NCBI RefSeq assembly: GCF_002934665.1
Contig: NZ_NIRS01000001.1
Coordinates: 248,001 to 312,000, forward strand
Source of the DNA: Pseudomonas laurylsulfatiphila
Lineage (GTDB): Bacteria; Pseudomonadota; Gammaproteobacteria; Pseudomonadales; Pseudomonadaceae
Length of the DNA: 64,000 nt
Reading direction: 5' to 3'
In this document: one piece after another, positions 1-7,865 of the stretch
Position numbering within the stretch: position 1 is the first letter of the stretch
Layout: each line of letters opens with the position of its first letter
Program-made: the position numbers and the translations under genes
Notes under the pieces: model-generated
Told to the model about the DNA's origin: nothing
Databases searched by the model: none
What the model saw: the letters and a program-made list of their open reading frames with translations, nothing else

Positions 1-2
1 AC

Positions 3-1100
3 ATTGTCTCGATCAAGATCTGGCGAGCGGATGGCATGGTGGTCTACAGCACGAATAAAGCCATCACCAATCGCGTCTTCCCAACAGACGAGATCACCGA
101 GGCGCTCAAGGGAAACGTGGTCACCGACCTTGAAGAGCTGAGCCAGGATGAAAACGAGTTCGAGCGCAAACTCAACCTGCCGCTCTATGAGATCTACGCC
201 CCCCTGCGGGATTTCAACTCAAGGAAAGTGATCGCGGTGGGCGAGTTTTATGAAAGGGCCGAAAGTCTGGAGCGTGAAATCAATCGCGTCCGACAGCAGG
301 TATGGATAGTCGTCGGTGCCGCGACATTGGCGATGCTGACGCTGCTTTTTTTCATCGTGCGACGCGGCGACAATATTATCGAGCAACAACAAGTGGCACT
401 GCGCTTACGGCTGATGGAGCAAACTCGCCTGCGCATCAGCAATGCCGCACTCCAGCGCAAAATGGCGACGGCGACCCAGGAGTTTTCCCGGATCAATGAA
501 CTCAACTTGCGGCGCATTGGTGCAGACCTGCACGATGGGCCGGCGCAGTTATTGACCTTGATTCTGATCTGGCTCGACGAGTTGGCCGATAACGGCTCGG
601 CTGTCGATCAGGAGGCGCTGGAAACCATTCGTGGTGCCGCCACCGACGCATTGCGGGAGGTCCGCGATTTATCACGAGGTCTGGCACTTCCGGAAATCAA
701 CGACCTGAGTCTGGTGGAAGAGTTGCAACTGGTGGCGCAACGTCACGAGCAACGCACCGGCACCAGGGTCACCCTGGCCCTAGGGCCGCTACCAGAGGCC
801 ACGCCGCTGCCGCTCAAACTCTGTTTGTACCGTTTTGTCCAGGAAACCCTCAACAATGCTTACCGTCATGCCAACGGCGAGGGTCAGGTCATCCAGGCGC
901 AATACATTGATCAGGTATTAAATATCAGCGTCAGGGATAGTGGTCCGGGTATGGCGGAGGATGCCATGCAACTCGATACATCCGGCAGAACCCGATTGGG
1001 GCTCGCCGGTTTGCGTTATCGCGTTGAATCGCTGGGCGGGTTGTTCAGTATCGACTCTTGTAACTCAGGGACGTCGGTCAATGCACAGTTCAAACTTTAG
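3..1100 (+). CDS. Sensor histidine kinase, NarL/HisKA_3 type (5' end outside window)
   Basis: The frame is open from the first bases, so the true start lies upstream; an internal ATG at 36 is the first in view. Numbering from that ATG, residues 1-85 look like the end of an extracytoplasmic sensor region. A membrane segment follows at about 88-109, then a short coiled linker. The HisKA_3 box LHDGPAQ carries the likely phospho-accepting His166. An HATPase_c domain follows with an N-box (ETLNNAYRHAN, about 270-280) and a G1 box (DSGPGM, 301-306). This layout is typical of kinases that pair with LuxR/NarL response regulators, and one lies immediately downstream in convergent orientation, with the two stop codons touching. 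That pairing is an inference; the signal sensed cannot be read from the sequence. Confidence 0.9.
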   Translation: MVSIKIWRADGMVVYSTNKAITNRVFPTDEITEALKGNVVTDLEELSQDENEFERKLNLPLYEIYAPLRDFNSRKVIAVGEFYERAESLEREINRVRQQVWIVVGAATLAMLTLLFFIVRRGDNIIEQQQVALRLRLMEQTRLRISNAALQRKMATATQEFSRINELNLRRIGADLHDGPAQLLTLILIWLDELADNGSAVDQEALETIRGAATDALREVRDLSRGLALPEINDLSLVEELQLVAQRHEQRTGTRVTLALGPLPEATPLPLKLCLYRFVQETLNNAYRHANGEGQVIQAQYIDQVLNISVRDSGPGMAEDAMQLDTSGRTRLGLAGLRYRVESLGGLFSIDSCNSGTSVNAQFKL

Positions 1101-1799
1101 TCAGAAGCGGGTTCGGGCATCGACTGATGTTTTCCCTACGCCGATGTGAAATCGCCCGAGAGCTTCGCGCTCCCTGTAATAGCGTAGGGCCGCGACCGCT
1201 TCGACACGATTTCGGGCATGCAGTTTCTGCATCACACAGGTCATGTAGTGCTTGACGGTTTTTTCACTGATCAACAGCTTTGACGCAACCTCTCTATTGG
1301 TCAGTCCCTTGGAAACTTCATAAATAACCTGTTCCTCGCGCAGGGTCAGATCAAACGTGTGAATCTCCGCTGCGTGTGTCTTGAAGGTACTCAGCAGTTT
1401 GTTGACAAAATCAGGGGTGATATACGTCTGCCCCTTGGCAACCAACCGGATCGCCAAGACCAGTTCCGGTCCGCTGACACCTTTCAACACATACCCGAGC
1501 GCGCCGGCCTCCAGCGCCAAAAAAGCGTCATTTTCGGACTCTGAAACCGTCAGCATCAGCACCTTCACATCCGACAGTTCAGTGGAAATGAACCGCACCG
1601 CGGCGAAAACATCACCCGGCATATTGACGTCCATCAGCATCACATCCGGACGCACCCTCTGGGCAATTTCCCTGGCCTCATCCGCGTTGGCGCCCTGCTC
1701 CACGACCTGCAGATCCGCCCTTCTTTTCAATATGTTGGCAACGCCCTCACGCAACAACGGGTGGTCGTCGACAATGCAGATACGAATGAACGGATTCAT
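1101..1799 (-). CDS. LuxR/NarL-family response regulator
   Basis: A 232-residue two-domain regulator. The N-terminal receiver has the acidic pair DD11-12, the phospho-acceptor Asp57 in LMDVNMP, and a Lys near 105 (YVLKGVSG). The C-terminal LuxR-type HTH spans roughly residues 150-205 (LTLREEQVIYEVSKGLTNREVA, then SEKTVKHY). The ATG at 1799-1797 gives the normal family length. The gene converges on the upstream sensor kinase with stop codons abutting at 1100/1101, so the two are the natural candidate pair although not co-transcribed. An 18-bp perfect palindrome lies 112 bp upstream and may be its own operator. Confidence 0.92.
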   Translation of the reverse strand: MNPFIRICIVDDHPLLREGVANILKRRADLQVVEQGANADEAREIAQRVRPDVMLMDVNMPGDVFAAVRFISTELSDVKVLMLTVSESENDAFLALEAGALGYVLKGVSGPELVLAIRLVAKGQTYITPDFVNKLLSTFKTHAAEIHTFDLTLREEQVIYEVSKGLTNREVASKLLISEKTVKHYMTCVMQKLHARNRVEAVAALRYYREREALGRFHIGVGKTSVDARTRF

Positions 1800-2254
1800 G
1801 ACGCGCTCCCGAAAGGATTAGCACTCGAACCACAGATCATTGATTAATAGCAGGAAACCCGAGATGACACCGGTCACCCGTCGTGTTTCCCAGGCTGCGG
1901 GCGTACGGAAATCAGACTTAAGTCTGATAAAAATCGATCATCAACAAACAATCGCCATTACAAATATACAAACATTTACACCGCAACCCATTGTTTTTAA
2001 ACACCCATAAAAACGTCTAAAAACAGACAGCCTCATAAAACCCGGATACATCTTTATCCGACCAACAGTCGCTCTCCTACGCTCAGGATTCAGTGCGACA
2101 GGCACTCCACAAATCAAATTTTTCGACATTTTGCAGGTCAGGGATCAACCCGGACATACGACCGTGTAATGACCGAGCAATACATCTGTAGCCGAAAGGG
2201 GAGAACGTCTCGCGAACCAAGTGAATTGCGGACCAGCCCAATAATTGCGGACCA
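1800..2254. other. Intergenic region with no gene recognised
   Basis: About 450 bp, locally AT-rich (roughly 1910-2060). It holds a perfect 18-bp palindrome (1911-1928) and two copies of AATTGCGGACCAG (2224-2236 and 2243-2255). Short open frames here have no convincing start signals or protein-like composition. Promoters for the minus-strand regulator gene should lie in the right part of this region, but I see no clear -35/-10 pair. Confidence 0.6.
1911..1928. promoter_or_regulatory. 18-bp perfect palindrome, candidate operator
   Basis: ATCAGACTTAAGTCTGAT is self-complementary over all 18 bases. It lies 112 bp upstream of the start codon of the NarL-type regulator on the minus strand. No T-run follows on either strand, so it is more likely a protein-binding site than a terminator. 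Which protein binds is unknown. Confidence 0.45.
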
Positions 2255-2298
2255 GAAACAAACAAGGGTTTGCATCAGCTTTCGCCCGCAAACCCTTG
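2255..2298 (-). terminator. Rho-independent terminator of the gacA-uvrC-pgsA-tRNA unit
   Basis: The arms CAAGGGTTTGC (2263-2273) and GCAAACCCTTG (2288-2298) pair perfectly over 11 bp around a 14-nt loop. Read on the minus strand, the hairpin follows the 3' end of tRNA-Leu by 8 bases and is followed by TTTGTTT. It fits as the end of the minus-strand transcript. Confidence 0.85.
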
Positions 2299-2306
2299 AT
2301 TTTAGA

Positions 2307-2393
2307 TGGTGCCCGAAGCCGGAATCGAACCGGCACGCCCTTACGAGCGGGGGATTTTAAGTCCCATGCGTCTACCAGTTTCGCCATTCGGGC
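2307..2393 (-). tRNA. tRNA-Leu (anticodon TAA)
   Basis: The 87-nt gene has a 7-bp acceptor stem GCCCGAA/TTCGGGC, discriminator A and an encoded CCA. The loop CTTAAAA places anticodon TAA at 2359-2357. A long variable arm, as expected for tRNA-Leu, precedes the GGTTCGATTCC T-arm. It is the last gene of a minus-strand tRNA trio behind pgsA. Confidence 0.97.
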
Positions 2394-2588
2394 GGTAGCG
2401 CGGTGAAGCGTCCAGGTTTTGCCAAATAACGATCCGGCAGTTCTGACGCCTGTGCAGCAGAGGTGGAAATATATACATCCCGCCCCGGTGAAGCAAGTTC
2501 GCAAATACCCTTTTCAAGACTAAATCTTGCAGGCAGCTGCGAATAAAAAAGCTCCGTAAATCATAGATCTACGGAGCTTGTTTATTAG

Positions 2589-2662
2589 TGGAGGCCGAGG
2601 TCGGAATCGAACCGGCGTAGGCGGATTTGCAATCCGCTGCATAACCATTTTGCTACTCGGCC
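2589..2662 (-). tRNA. tRNA-Cys (anticodon GCA)
   Basis: A 74-nt gene with acceptor stem GGCCGAG/CTCGGCC, discriminator U and encoded CCA, like E. coli tRNA-Cys. The anticodon loop TTGCAAA gives GCA. It lies between tRNA-Leu and tRNA-Gly on the same strand. Confidence 0.97.
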
Positions 2663-2709
2663 TCAAAACATTTGATATCTAGTAGCGCGACATCAAATGC
2701 GTACAAACT

Positions 2710-2785
<76 letters not shown>

Positions 2786-2848
2786 GTCTTGGTGTGGCGC
2801 ATTCTATAGAATCCAGAAGCCCCGTCAACCCTTTGATTCAAAAAAGTT

Positions 2849-3409
2849 TTATTTCTTTTCAACGTCGGTCTTCAGATGTGGCCAGGCAGCCCGCAGGTAC
2901 TGGACCATCGACCACAAAGTCAGGCCGGCCGACACCATCAGCAAGGTGTAGCCCAGCAAGACCCAGAAACTGAAATCCTTGGGATTGGCCAGCAGGATCA
3001 CCAACGCGAGCATTTGCGCGGCGGTTTTCCATTTGCCAAGGTTCGATACGGCGACGTGGGCACGCGCGCCCAGTTCGGCCATCCATTCGCGCAGGGCCGA
3101 GACGACAATCTCGCGACCGATGATCACGGCAGCCGGCAGCGTGAGCCACAGGTTTCCGTGTTCCTGCACCAACAGTACCAGTGCAACCGCGACCATCAGC
3201 TTGTCGGCAACCGGATCGAGAAAAGCCCCGAACGGTGTGCTTTGTTCCAGGCGGCGGGCCAGGTACCCGTCCAGCCAGTCGGTGGCTGCAGCAAAGGCGA
3301 AGACCGAGGCCGAAGCCAGGAAGCTCCAGTGGTAAGGCAGGTAGAACAGCAAAATGAAGATCGGAATGAGCAGAACGCGTAGAACGGTAATCAGATTAGG
3401 GATATTCAT
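2849..3409 (-). CDS. pgsA: CDP-diacylglycerol--glycerol-3-phosphate 3-phosphatidyltransferase
   Basis: PgsA makes phosphatidylglycerol phosphate from CDP-diacylglycerol and glycerol 3-phosphate, the committed step to phosphatidylglycerol and cardiolipin, in the inner membrane. The CDP-alcohol phosphotransferase signature is complete: D44, D47, G48, A51, R52, G61, D65 and D69. About four or five hydrophobic segments surround it. I use the ATG at 3409 (MNIPNL), which gives 186 residues, the usual Pseudomonas length; an in-frame GTG two codons upstream (3415) is possible. The gene lies 32 bp downstream of uvrC in the conserved gacA-uvrC-pgsA-tRNA order. Confidence 0.96.
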   Translation of the reverse strand: MNIPNLITVLRVLLIPIFILLFYLPYHWSFLASASVFAFAAATDWLDGYLARRLEQSTPFGAFLDPVADKLMVAVALVLLVQEHGNLWLTLPAAVIIGREIVVSALREWMAELGARAHVAVSNLGKWKTAAQMLALVILLANPKDFSFWVLLGYTLLMVSAGLTLWSMVQYLRAAWPHLKTDVEKK

Positions 3410-3441
3410 CGGCACAACTGGCTACGAGGTGAGGGGGCATT

Positions 3442-5265
3442 CTACTCGCTGTGCAGATTTGCATAAATCAACTCTGCGAGCTTTTTACTGATCCCGGGGG
3501 CTTTGGCAATTTCTTCGATGCTTGCACGAGACAGCTCCTGCAATCCACCAAAATGTTTCAACAAATCCCGCCGACGTGTTGGACCGACGCCAGCAACGCC
3601 TTCCAGTGTAGACGTGCGGCGGGTTTTTCCACGCCGGGCGCGGTGCCCGGTGATGGCAAATCTGTGGGCTTCGTCGCGAATCTGCTGGATCAGATGCAGC
3701 GCGGGTGAATCGCCGCGCAAGGTGAACTCATGCGCGGCGTCGTTCAGGTACAGGGTTTCGAAACCGGCCTTGCGCGTCGCGCCTTTTGCCACGCCGAGCA
3801 GGATCAGATCAGGTACTGCCAGTTCATCGAGCACGTCACGGGCCATGGACAACTGACCTTTACCGCCATCCACCAGCAGGATATCCGGCAGCTTGCCCTC
3901 CCCGTCCTTCAGTTTGCTGAAGCGCCGGGTCAACGCCTGGTGCATCGCCGCGTAATCATCGCCGGCCGTAACGCCTTCGATGTTGTACCGGCGGTAATCG
4001 GACTTGATCGGGCCTTCGGGGCCGAAGACCACGCAAGACGCCACTGTCGCCTCGCCACTGGAATGACTGATGTCGTAGCACTCCAGGCGTTGTGGAGGCT
4101 CATCCAGTTTCAGCACCTCGGCCAGCGCATCGAAGCGCGCCGTAATGTGCTGACGATTCGCCAGGCGCGCACTCAGCGCCTGCTCGGCATTGGTCACCGC
4201 CAATTGCTGCCAGCGCGCTCGCGTACCACGCACGCGATGGCTGATGGTCAGTTCACGACCGCGCAGCTCGTCGATGGCCGCGATCAGTGTTGGAAAGTCA
4301 TCGTGGACCACATTGACGATCAACTCGCTGGGCAAGTCGCGTTCAGGGCTGCTAATGAAGTACTGACCAAGAAACGCGGCCATGACTTCAGAAACGTCTT
4401 CTTCAATACCGACTTGCGGGAAGAAGTTCTTGCTGCCCAACACCCGCCCGCCCCGCACGCTGATCAAGTGCACACAGGCACCACCTGGGTTGACGAACGC
4501 GGCGATCACATCGACGTCCCCGGTCCCGCCTTCCATGCTCTGTTGGTCCTGGACCCGGCGCAGCAACGCAATCTGGTCCCGCAGCTCGGCCGCTCGCTCG
4601 AACTCCAGGTTGATCGCCGCCTCTTCCATCCCGGCAGACAACTCGTCAGTCAGCGCGTTGCTGCGCCCCTCAAGAAACATCACCGAGTGGCGCACATCTT
4701 CGGCGTACACCTGAGGCTCCACCAGCCCGACGCAGGGCGCCTTGCAGCGTTTGATCTGGTATTGCAGGCAAGGACGGGTGCGGTTCTTGTAATAGCTGTC
4801 TTCGCATTGCCGAACGAAAAACGTCTTTTGCAGCAGGCTCAGGCTTTCGCGGATCGCGCCGGCGCTGGGGTAAGGACCGAAATATTTGCCCTTGGCCTTT
4901 TTCGCACCGCGATGAATGCTCAGGCGCGGAAACTCTCCGTCGGAGAGATAGACATAGGGGTAGGATTTGTCGTCGCGCAGCAGGATGTTATAGGGCGGGC
5001 GCCATTCCTTGATCAGCGTCTGCTCAAGCAGCAAGGCTTCGGTTTCGTTGGCCGTGATCGTCGTTTCGACCTGGGCGATACGCGCCACCAGTGCGGCAGT
5101 CTTGGGGGCTAGCCCGGTCTTGCGAAAGTAACTCGACAGGCGATTCTTGAGGTTTTTCGCCTTGCCGACGTAAAGCAACCGCGCTTCGCTGTCGAACATG
5201 CGGTACACGCCGGGGCGACCGCTGACGGTCGACAGAAAGGCGCTCGGATCAAAGGTTTCGGTCAT
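3442..5265 (-). CDS. uvrC: UvrABC excinuclease subunit C
   Basis: UvrC makes the two incisions on either side of a DNA lesion in nucleotide excision repair. The 607-residue protein has the N-terminal GIY-YIG nuclease domain ([24 protein letters not shown], about 17-95). It also has the Cys-containing region near residue 160-180, a UVR motif near 205-240 for UvrB binding, the RNase H-like second nuclease domain, and tandem helix-hairpin-helix motifs at the C-terminus ([21 protein letters not shown]). The ATG at 5265 sits 2 bp after the gacA stop with only a weak Shine-Dalgarno sequence, which suggests coupling to gacA translation. Confidence 0.98.
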   Translation of the reverse strand: MTETFDPSAFLSTVSGRPGVYRMFDSEARLLYVGKAKNLKNRLSSYFRKTGLAPKTAALVARIAQVETTITANETEALLLEQTLIKEWRPPYNILLRDDKSYPYVYLSDGEFPRLSIHRGAKKAKGKYFGPYPSAGAIRESLSLLQKTFFVRQCEDSYYKNRTRPCLQYQIKRCKAPCVGLVEPQVYAEDVRHSVMFLEGRSNALTDELSAGMEEAAINLEFERAAELRDQIALLRRVQDQQSMEGGTGDVDVIAAFVNPGGACVHLISVRGGRVLGSKNFFPQVGIEEDVSEVMAAFLGQYFISSPERDLPSELIVNVVHDDFPTLIAAIDELRGRELTISHRVRGTRARWQQLAVTNAEQALSARLANRQHITARFDALAEVLKLDEPPQRLECYDISHSSGEATVASCVVFGPEGPIKSDYRRYNIEGVTAGDDYAAMHQALTRRFSKLKDGEGKLPDILLVDGGKGQLSMARDVLDELAVPDLILLGVAKGATRKAGFETLYLNDAAHEFTLRGDSPALHLIQQIRDEAHRFAITGHRARRGKTRRTSTLEGVAGVGPTRRRDLLKHFGGLQELSRASIEEIAKAPGISKKLAELIYANLHSE

Positions 5266-5267
5266 TT

Positions 5268-5909
5268 TCAGAGGCTGGCGTCGACCATGCCATGACGCAC
5301 CGCCAACAGCGTCAACTCGACATCACTGCTGATCGAAAGCTTTTCGAAGATGCGGTAACGGTAGGTGTTCACGGTTTTCGGGGACAGGCACAATTTGTCG
5401 GAAATGATCTGTACTTTCTGGCAGCCGACGATCATCAGCGCTATCTGGATTTCCCGCTCGGACAGGGCATCGAAAGGCGAGTCGTTGGTGGGCTGGAAGG
5501 ACTTGATCGCCAGTTGCTGGGCAATTTGCGGGCTGATGTAGCGTTGCCCGGCAAACACCAGGCGGATGGCCTGGACCATTTCCGGCAAACCTGCCCCCTT
5601 GGTCAGGTACCCTGCCGCACCGGCTTGCAACAGCCGCGTAGGAAACGGGTCTTCTTCACACACGGTCACCGCGACGACCTTGATATCCGGATGACTGCGC
5701 AATAATTTGCGAGTGGCCTCAAGACCGCCGATACCCGGCATCTTGACGTCCATCAACACCACATCGGGTTTCAGCTCACGCGCCTTGAGCAGGGATTCTT
5801 CACCCGACTCGGCCTGGCCGACTACTTGCAGGCCATCGATGTCAGCCAGCATTCGTGTAATGCCTGTACGAACGAGATCATGGTCATCGACTACTAGCAC
5901 CCTAATCAA
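5268..5909 (-). CDS. gacA: Global response regulator GacA (UvrY family)
   Basis: GacA is the response regulator of the GacS/GacA system. In Pseudomonas it activates the small RNAs RsmX/Y/Z and so controls secondary metabolism, exoenzymes and biofilm formation. The 213 residues contain a receiver with D8, D9 and phospho-acceptor D54 (VLMDVKMPG) and a LuxR-type HTH at about 145-205 ([24 protein letters not shown]). The start is TTG at 5909-5907, behind a good Shine-Dalgarno GAGGT five bases upstream; no ATG fits the conserved N-terminus MIRVLVVDD. It heads the gacA-uvrC-pgsA-tRNA unit. gacS, its kinase, is not in this window. Confidence 0.97.
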   Translation of the reverse strand: MIRVLVVDDHDLVRTGITRMLADIDGLQVVGQAESGEESLLKARELKPDVVLMDVKMPGIGGLEATRKLLRSHPDIKVVAVTVCEEDPFPTRLLQAGAAGYLTKGAGLPEMVQAIRLVFAGQRYISPQIAQQLAIKSFQPTNDSPFDALSEREIQIALMIVGCQKVQIISDKLCLSPKTVNTYRYRIFEKLSISSDVELTLLAVRHGMVDASL

Positions 5910-6045
5910 GCAGACACCTCGCGATATGGTCTTATTGGGTTGCCAGACACCTTAGCAAAAAGCATCTGGCAGACCTAGCGGAAAGCATCAGATTAAAAGT
6001 TTCAATTCATCTTGAAAGGCCAGTCGCAAACGCGTTGCGGCAACG

Positions 6046-6480
6046 TCATGGACTGATATCAAGCTGCATTCTCAGGAAACATTCATCCTTACCCACCACT
6101 GTGAATCCTTTGCGCTCGTACAACGCCCGTGCCGGGTTATTTTCAAAAACCGTCAAGCGTAACGCCGGTCGCCGCTCCTGGTGCGCGACTGCCAGCACCT
6201 GATCGATTGCCCAGGAACCCATGCCCAGCCCGCGAAACGCTTCGACGACTTGCAGTTCGCGGATGTACAACGCTCTGGCATCACGGCTCAAGCTCACATA
6301 ACCCAACAACTGATCGCCGCTTGTCAGCAAGCGGTTGTCCCGCCCTGCCCAGGCCACGTCAAAAGCTTCGTCCTGCCACATCAGGTCGTGCCGAATGTAG
6401 TAGCGCAGCATGTTTTTACAGGTCAGTTGGCGGGCGAAGGCCAGGTCCTCTGGCGTGGCCGCACGCCATGCGCAGTCCAT
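6046..6480 (-). CDS. GNAT-family N-acetyltransferase
   Basis: A 144-residue protein with the GNAT acetyl-CoA fold: motif A as VVEAFRGLGMGSWAIDQV (about 80-97), with the R-G-x-G phosphate-binding loop, and motif B as FENNPARALYERKGF (about 113-128). The acceptor substrate is unknown. The start is the ATG at 6480-6478, overlapping the stop of the upstream nitrilase-like gene by one base (TGATG), so the two are translationally coupled. A GTG one codon upstream is less likely. The neighbour suggests a role in small amide or amine metabolism, but this is only an inference. Confidence 0.88.
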   Translation of the reverse strand: MDCAWRAATPEDLAFARQLTCKNMLRYYIRHDLMWQDEAFDVAWAGRDNRLLTSGDQLLGYVSLSRDARALYIRELQVVEAFRGLGMGSWAIDQVLAVAHQERRPALRLTVFENNPARALYERKGFTVVGKDECFLRMQLDISP

Positions 6481-7238
6481 CACGCCGGCTCCACGGCGAC
6501 GACTGCCCCGCTCCAGCCCTCGCTGTTGCGCCGAGCCACAACCATCTGGCTGCCGGTACCGGTGGCGGCCGCAATCAACAAACCGTCCGACGCCCAGATC
6601 GCGCTACGTCCTGCCGACGCCCAGCCACCTGTCGCGCCACCATGATTGGCCATCAACACCACCATGGCGTGCTCCGCGGCATAGCCTTGCAGCAACGCGG
6701 TATCCGCGACGTAGCCGTTTTCCGTGATCAGCACGCCTGCGGCGTAGACACCTGCACCCTGGCACGCCGCAGCAGCCGCATGGCTGGCGTGGGAAAAGTC
6801 GGCGCAGACCGCTAGTGCAATCGTGTCTGTCCCGATGGTCAGGGGCTCACCCCCGGCGCCCGGTGCAAACACCACTTCTTCCCCAGGATGCAGATGCTGC
6901 TTGCTGTAGACCCCAAGCGAACCATCGGCCCCCAGCACCAGCGCACCAATTAGAACCGGCGAGTTATCCGACAGCCGAATCGGCATACCGACAACCGCCG
7001 TCACACCGACTGCCCGGGCGAGGTCCCGCAGCGGTTGCAGGATGGCGGCATCCGGCACAATGGCCAGCTCGTCCGCGAGCCCGCGTTCGTAGCCGGTCAG
7101 CGACAGCTCAGGGAATACCAGCAACTGCACGCCCTGCTCCGCGGCTGCCGCGATGAAGCGTTGGTGCCTGGCGATATTGCCGGCAAGGTCTCCGGCGATG
7201 GAGATCGATTGGGCTGCGGCGATGGTCAGCGGAAACAT
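6480..7238 (-). CDS. Carbon-nitrogen hydrolase (nitrilase superfamily)
   Basis: The 252-residue protein carries the Glu-Lys-Cys catalytic triad of the superfamily: E44 in VFPELSLTGYERG, K113 in YSKQHLHPGEE and C145 in ALAVCADFSH. These enzymes hydrolyse amides, nitriles or carbamoyl groups through a thioester on the Cys. The CADF context rather than CxD/CWE does not assign a branch with certainty, so the substrate stays open. There is no signal peptide, so it acts in the cytoplasm. It is the first gene of a two-gene unit with a GNAT acetyltransferase and is divergent from the aromatic leader region. Confidence 0.88.
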   Translation of the reverse strand: MFPLTIAAAQSISIAGDLAGNIARHQRFIAAAAEQGVQLLVFPELSLTGYERGLADELAIVPDAAILQPLRDLARAVGVTAVVGMPIRLSDNSPVLIGALVLGADGSLGVYSKQHLHPGEEVVFAPGAGGEPLTIGTDTIALAVCADFSHASHAAAAACQGAGVYAAGVLITENGYVADTALLQGYAAEHAMVVLMANHGGATGGWASAGRSAIWASDGLLIAAATGTGSQMVVARRNSEGWSGAVVAVEPA

Positions 7239-7399
7239 GAAGCGTCCTTGTGTCGATGTGTTTTGGAACAGACGCAGAGTTTGTCACAACCCGCAGGCCA
7301 CTCAAGCGATAGAAAACCCTGTCGCCGGCCAATAGCATTTTCTGATTGAATCTGCGCACCGGCCTCTAGTAAGCTCGACCCATCCATCGGAGACAGACC

Positions 7400-7528
7400 A
7401 TGTTCAACACCCTCTCACAGCTTCGTACCGCCAGCGCCCTGCGCTCGGTTGCGGCTGCCCGGGTGAACGACGGTTGTGCTCCGGTCAGCTTTTATTTTGG
7501 GTATTGGTTTAGCCACTGGCGCGCCTGA
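7400..7528 (+). CDS. Aromatic-rich leader peptide 1 (attenuation)
   Basis: A 42-codon frame starts at ATG 7400 with a Shine-Dalgarno GGAGA at 7389-7393 and ends at TGA 7526-7528. Its residues 31-40 read FYFGYWFSHW, seven aromatic residues in ten. It lies in front of an intrinsic terminator and a DAHP synthase gene. The known model for such peptides is that ribosomes stall at the Phe/Tyr/Trp codons when charged tRNA is short, which changes RNA folding and lets transcription continue. I infer this role from position and composition. It is too short for standard gene callers. Confidence 0.78.
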   Translation: MFNTLSQLRTASALRSVAAARVNDGCAPVSFYFGYWFSHWRA

Positions 7529-7561
7529 TACCCACACGGCGCCCACTTTAAACGGGTCGCC
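7518..7561 (+). promoter_or_regulatory. Alternative RNA pairings between leader peptide and terminator
   Basis: Segment GGCGCCC (7538-7544) can pair with GGCGC inside the last leader codons (7518-7522, 5 bp). It can alternatively pair with GGGTCGCC (7554-7561, 7 bp with a bulged T). Such mutually exclusive pairings are expected in an attenuator. I could not find an equally strong pairing of segment 3 with the 5' arm of the terminator, so the switch mechanism is incomplete as read by eye. Confidence 0.4.
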
Positions 7562-7575
7562 ACCAGAGAATTCTC

Positions 7576-7614
7576 AACCCCCGGTCGGCCTCCCGACCGG
7601 GGGTTTTGTTTTTT
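7576..7614 (+). terminator. Attenuator terminator upstream of DAHP synthase
   Basis: The 11-bp GC-rich stem CCCCCGGTCGG (7578-7588) / CCGACCGGGGG (7593-7603) has a 4-nt loop and is followed by TTTTGTTTTTT. It lies 50 bp after the leader-1 stop codon and 252 bp before the DAHP synthase start. That position, inside the untranslated leader of a biosynthetic gene, indicates attenuation rather than the end of an ordinary gene. Confidence 0.9.
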
Positions 7615-7663
7615 CAGCCCCCACACTTTTAGCGACACACCAGACATTTAGAGGATTCAGAGC

Positions 7664-7816
7664 ATGAACTACGCCACTTATTACCGTTACGACAGTTTTA
7701 CCGCCTGGCGATTTACCACCCTCCGCTCGGGACAGCCTGCCGCCTCCGATCGGTCACCCACAGGTGGCAAGCACACACACACAGCCAGTCTGGCCAATTG
7801 TCGAACACCCCAGTAG
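7664..7816 (+). CDS. Second short aromatic-rich frame upstream of DAHP synthase
   Basis: A 50-codon frame starts at ATG 7664 behind a strong Shine-Dalgarno AGAGGA (7650-7655) and stops at TAG 7814-7816, 49 bp before the DAHP synthase ATG. Its first 17 residues, MNYATYYRYDSFTAWRF, contain four Tyr, two Phe and one Trp. The rest has no notable composition. It lies after the attenuator terminator, so it would be translated only on read-through transcripts. It could be a second sensing step acting on translation of DAHP synthase, or a leftover of a duplicated leader. No second U-tracted terminator is visible after it. Confidence 0.6.
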   Translation: MNYATYYRYDSFTAWRFTTLRSGQPAASDRSPTGGKHTHTASLANCRTPQ

Positions 7817-7865
7817 GGCCGAGCGCGCGGGCACGAACCCGCCACCAGCCCAGGAAGCCTTGAAT

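Noticed and set aside
2169..2360. Open frame of 63 codons on plus containing WCPKPESNRHALTSGGF
   Set aside because: It reads antisense through tRNA-Leu; the peptide is a well-known artefact of tRNA sequence.
3730..5112. 460-codon open frame on plus
   Set aside because: Antisense to uvrC, which has full domain support.
7346..7372. Sigma-70 promoter TTGAAT / TAGTAA upstream of leader 1
   Set aside because: The spacing is about 15 bp, too short for confidence; no better pair was found, so I do not call it.
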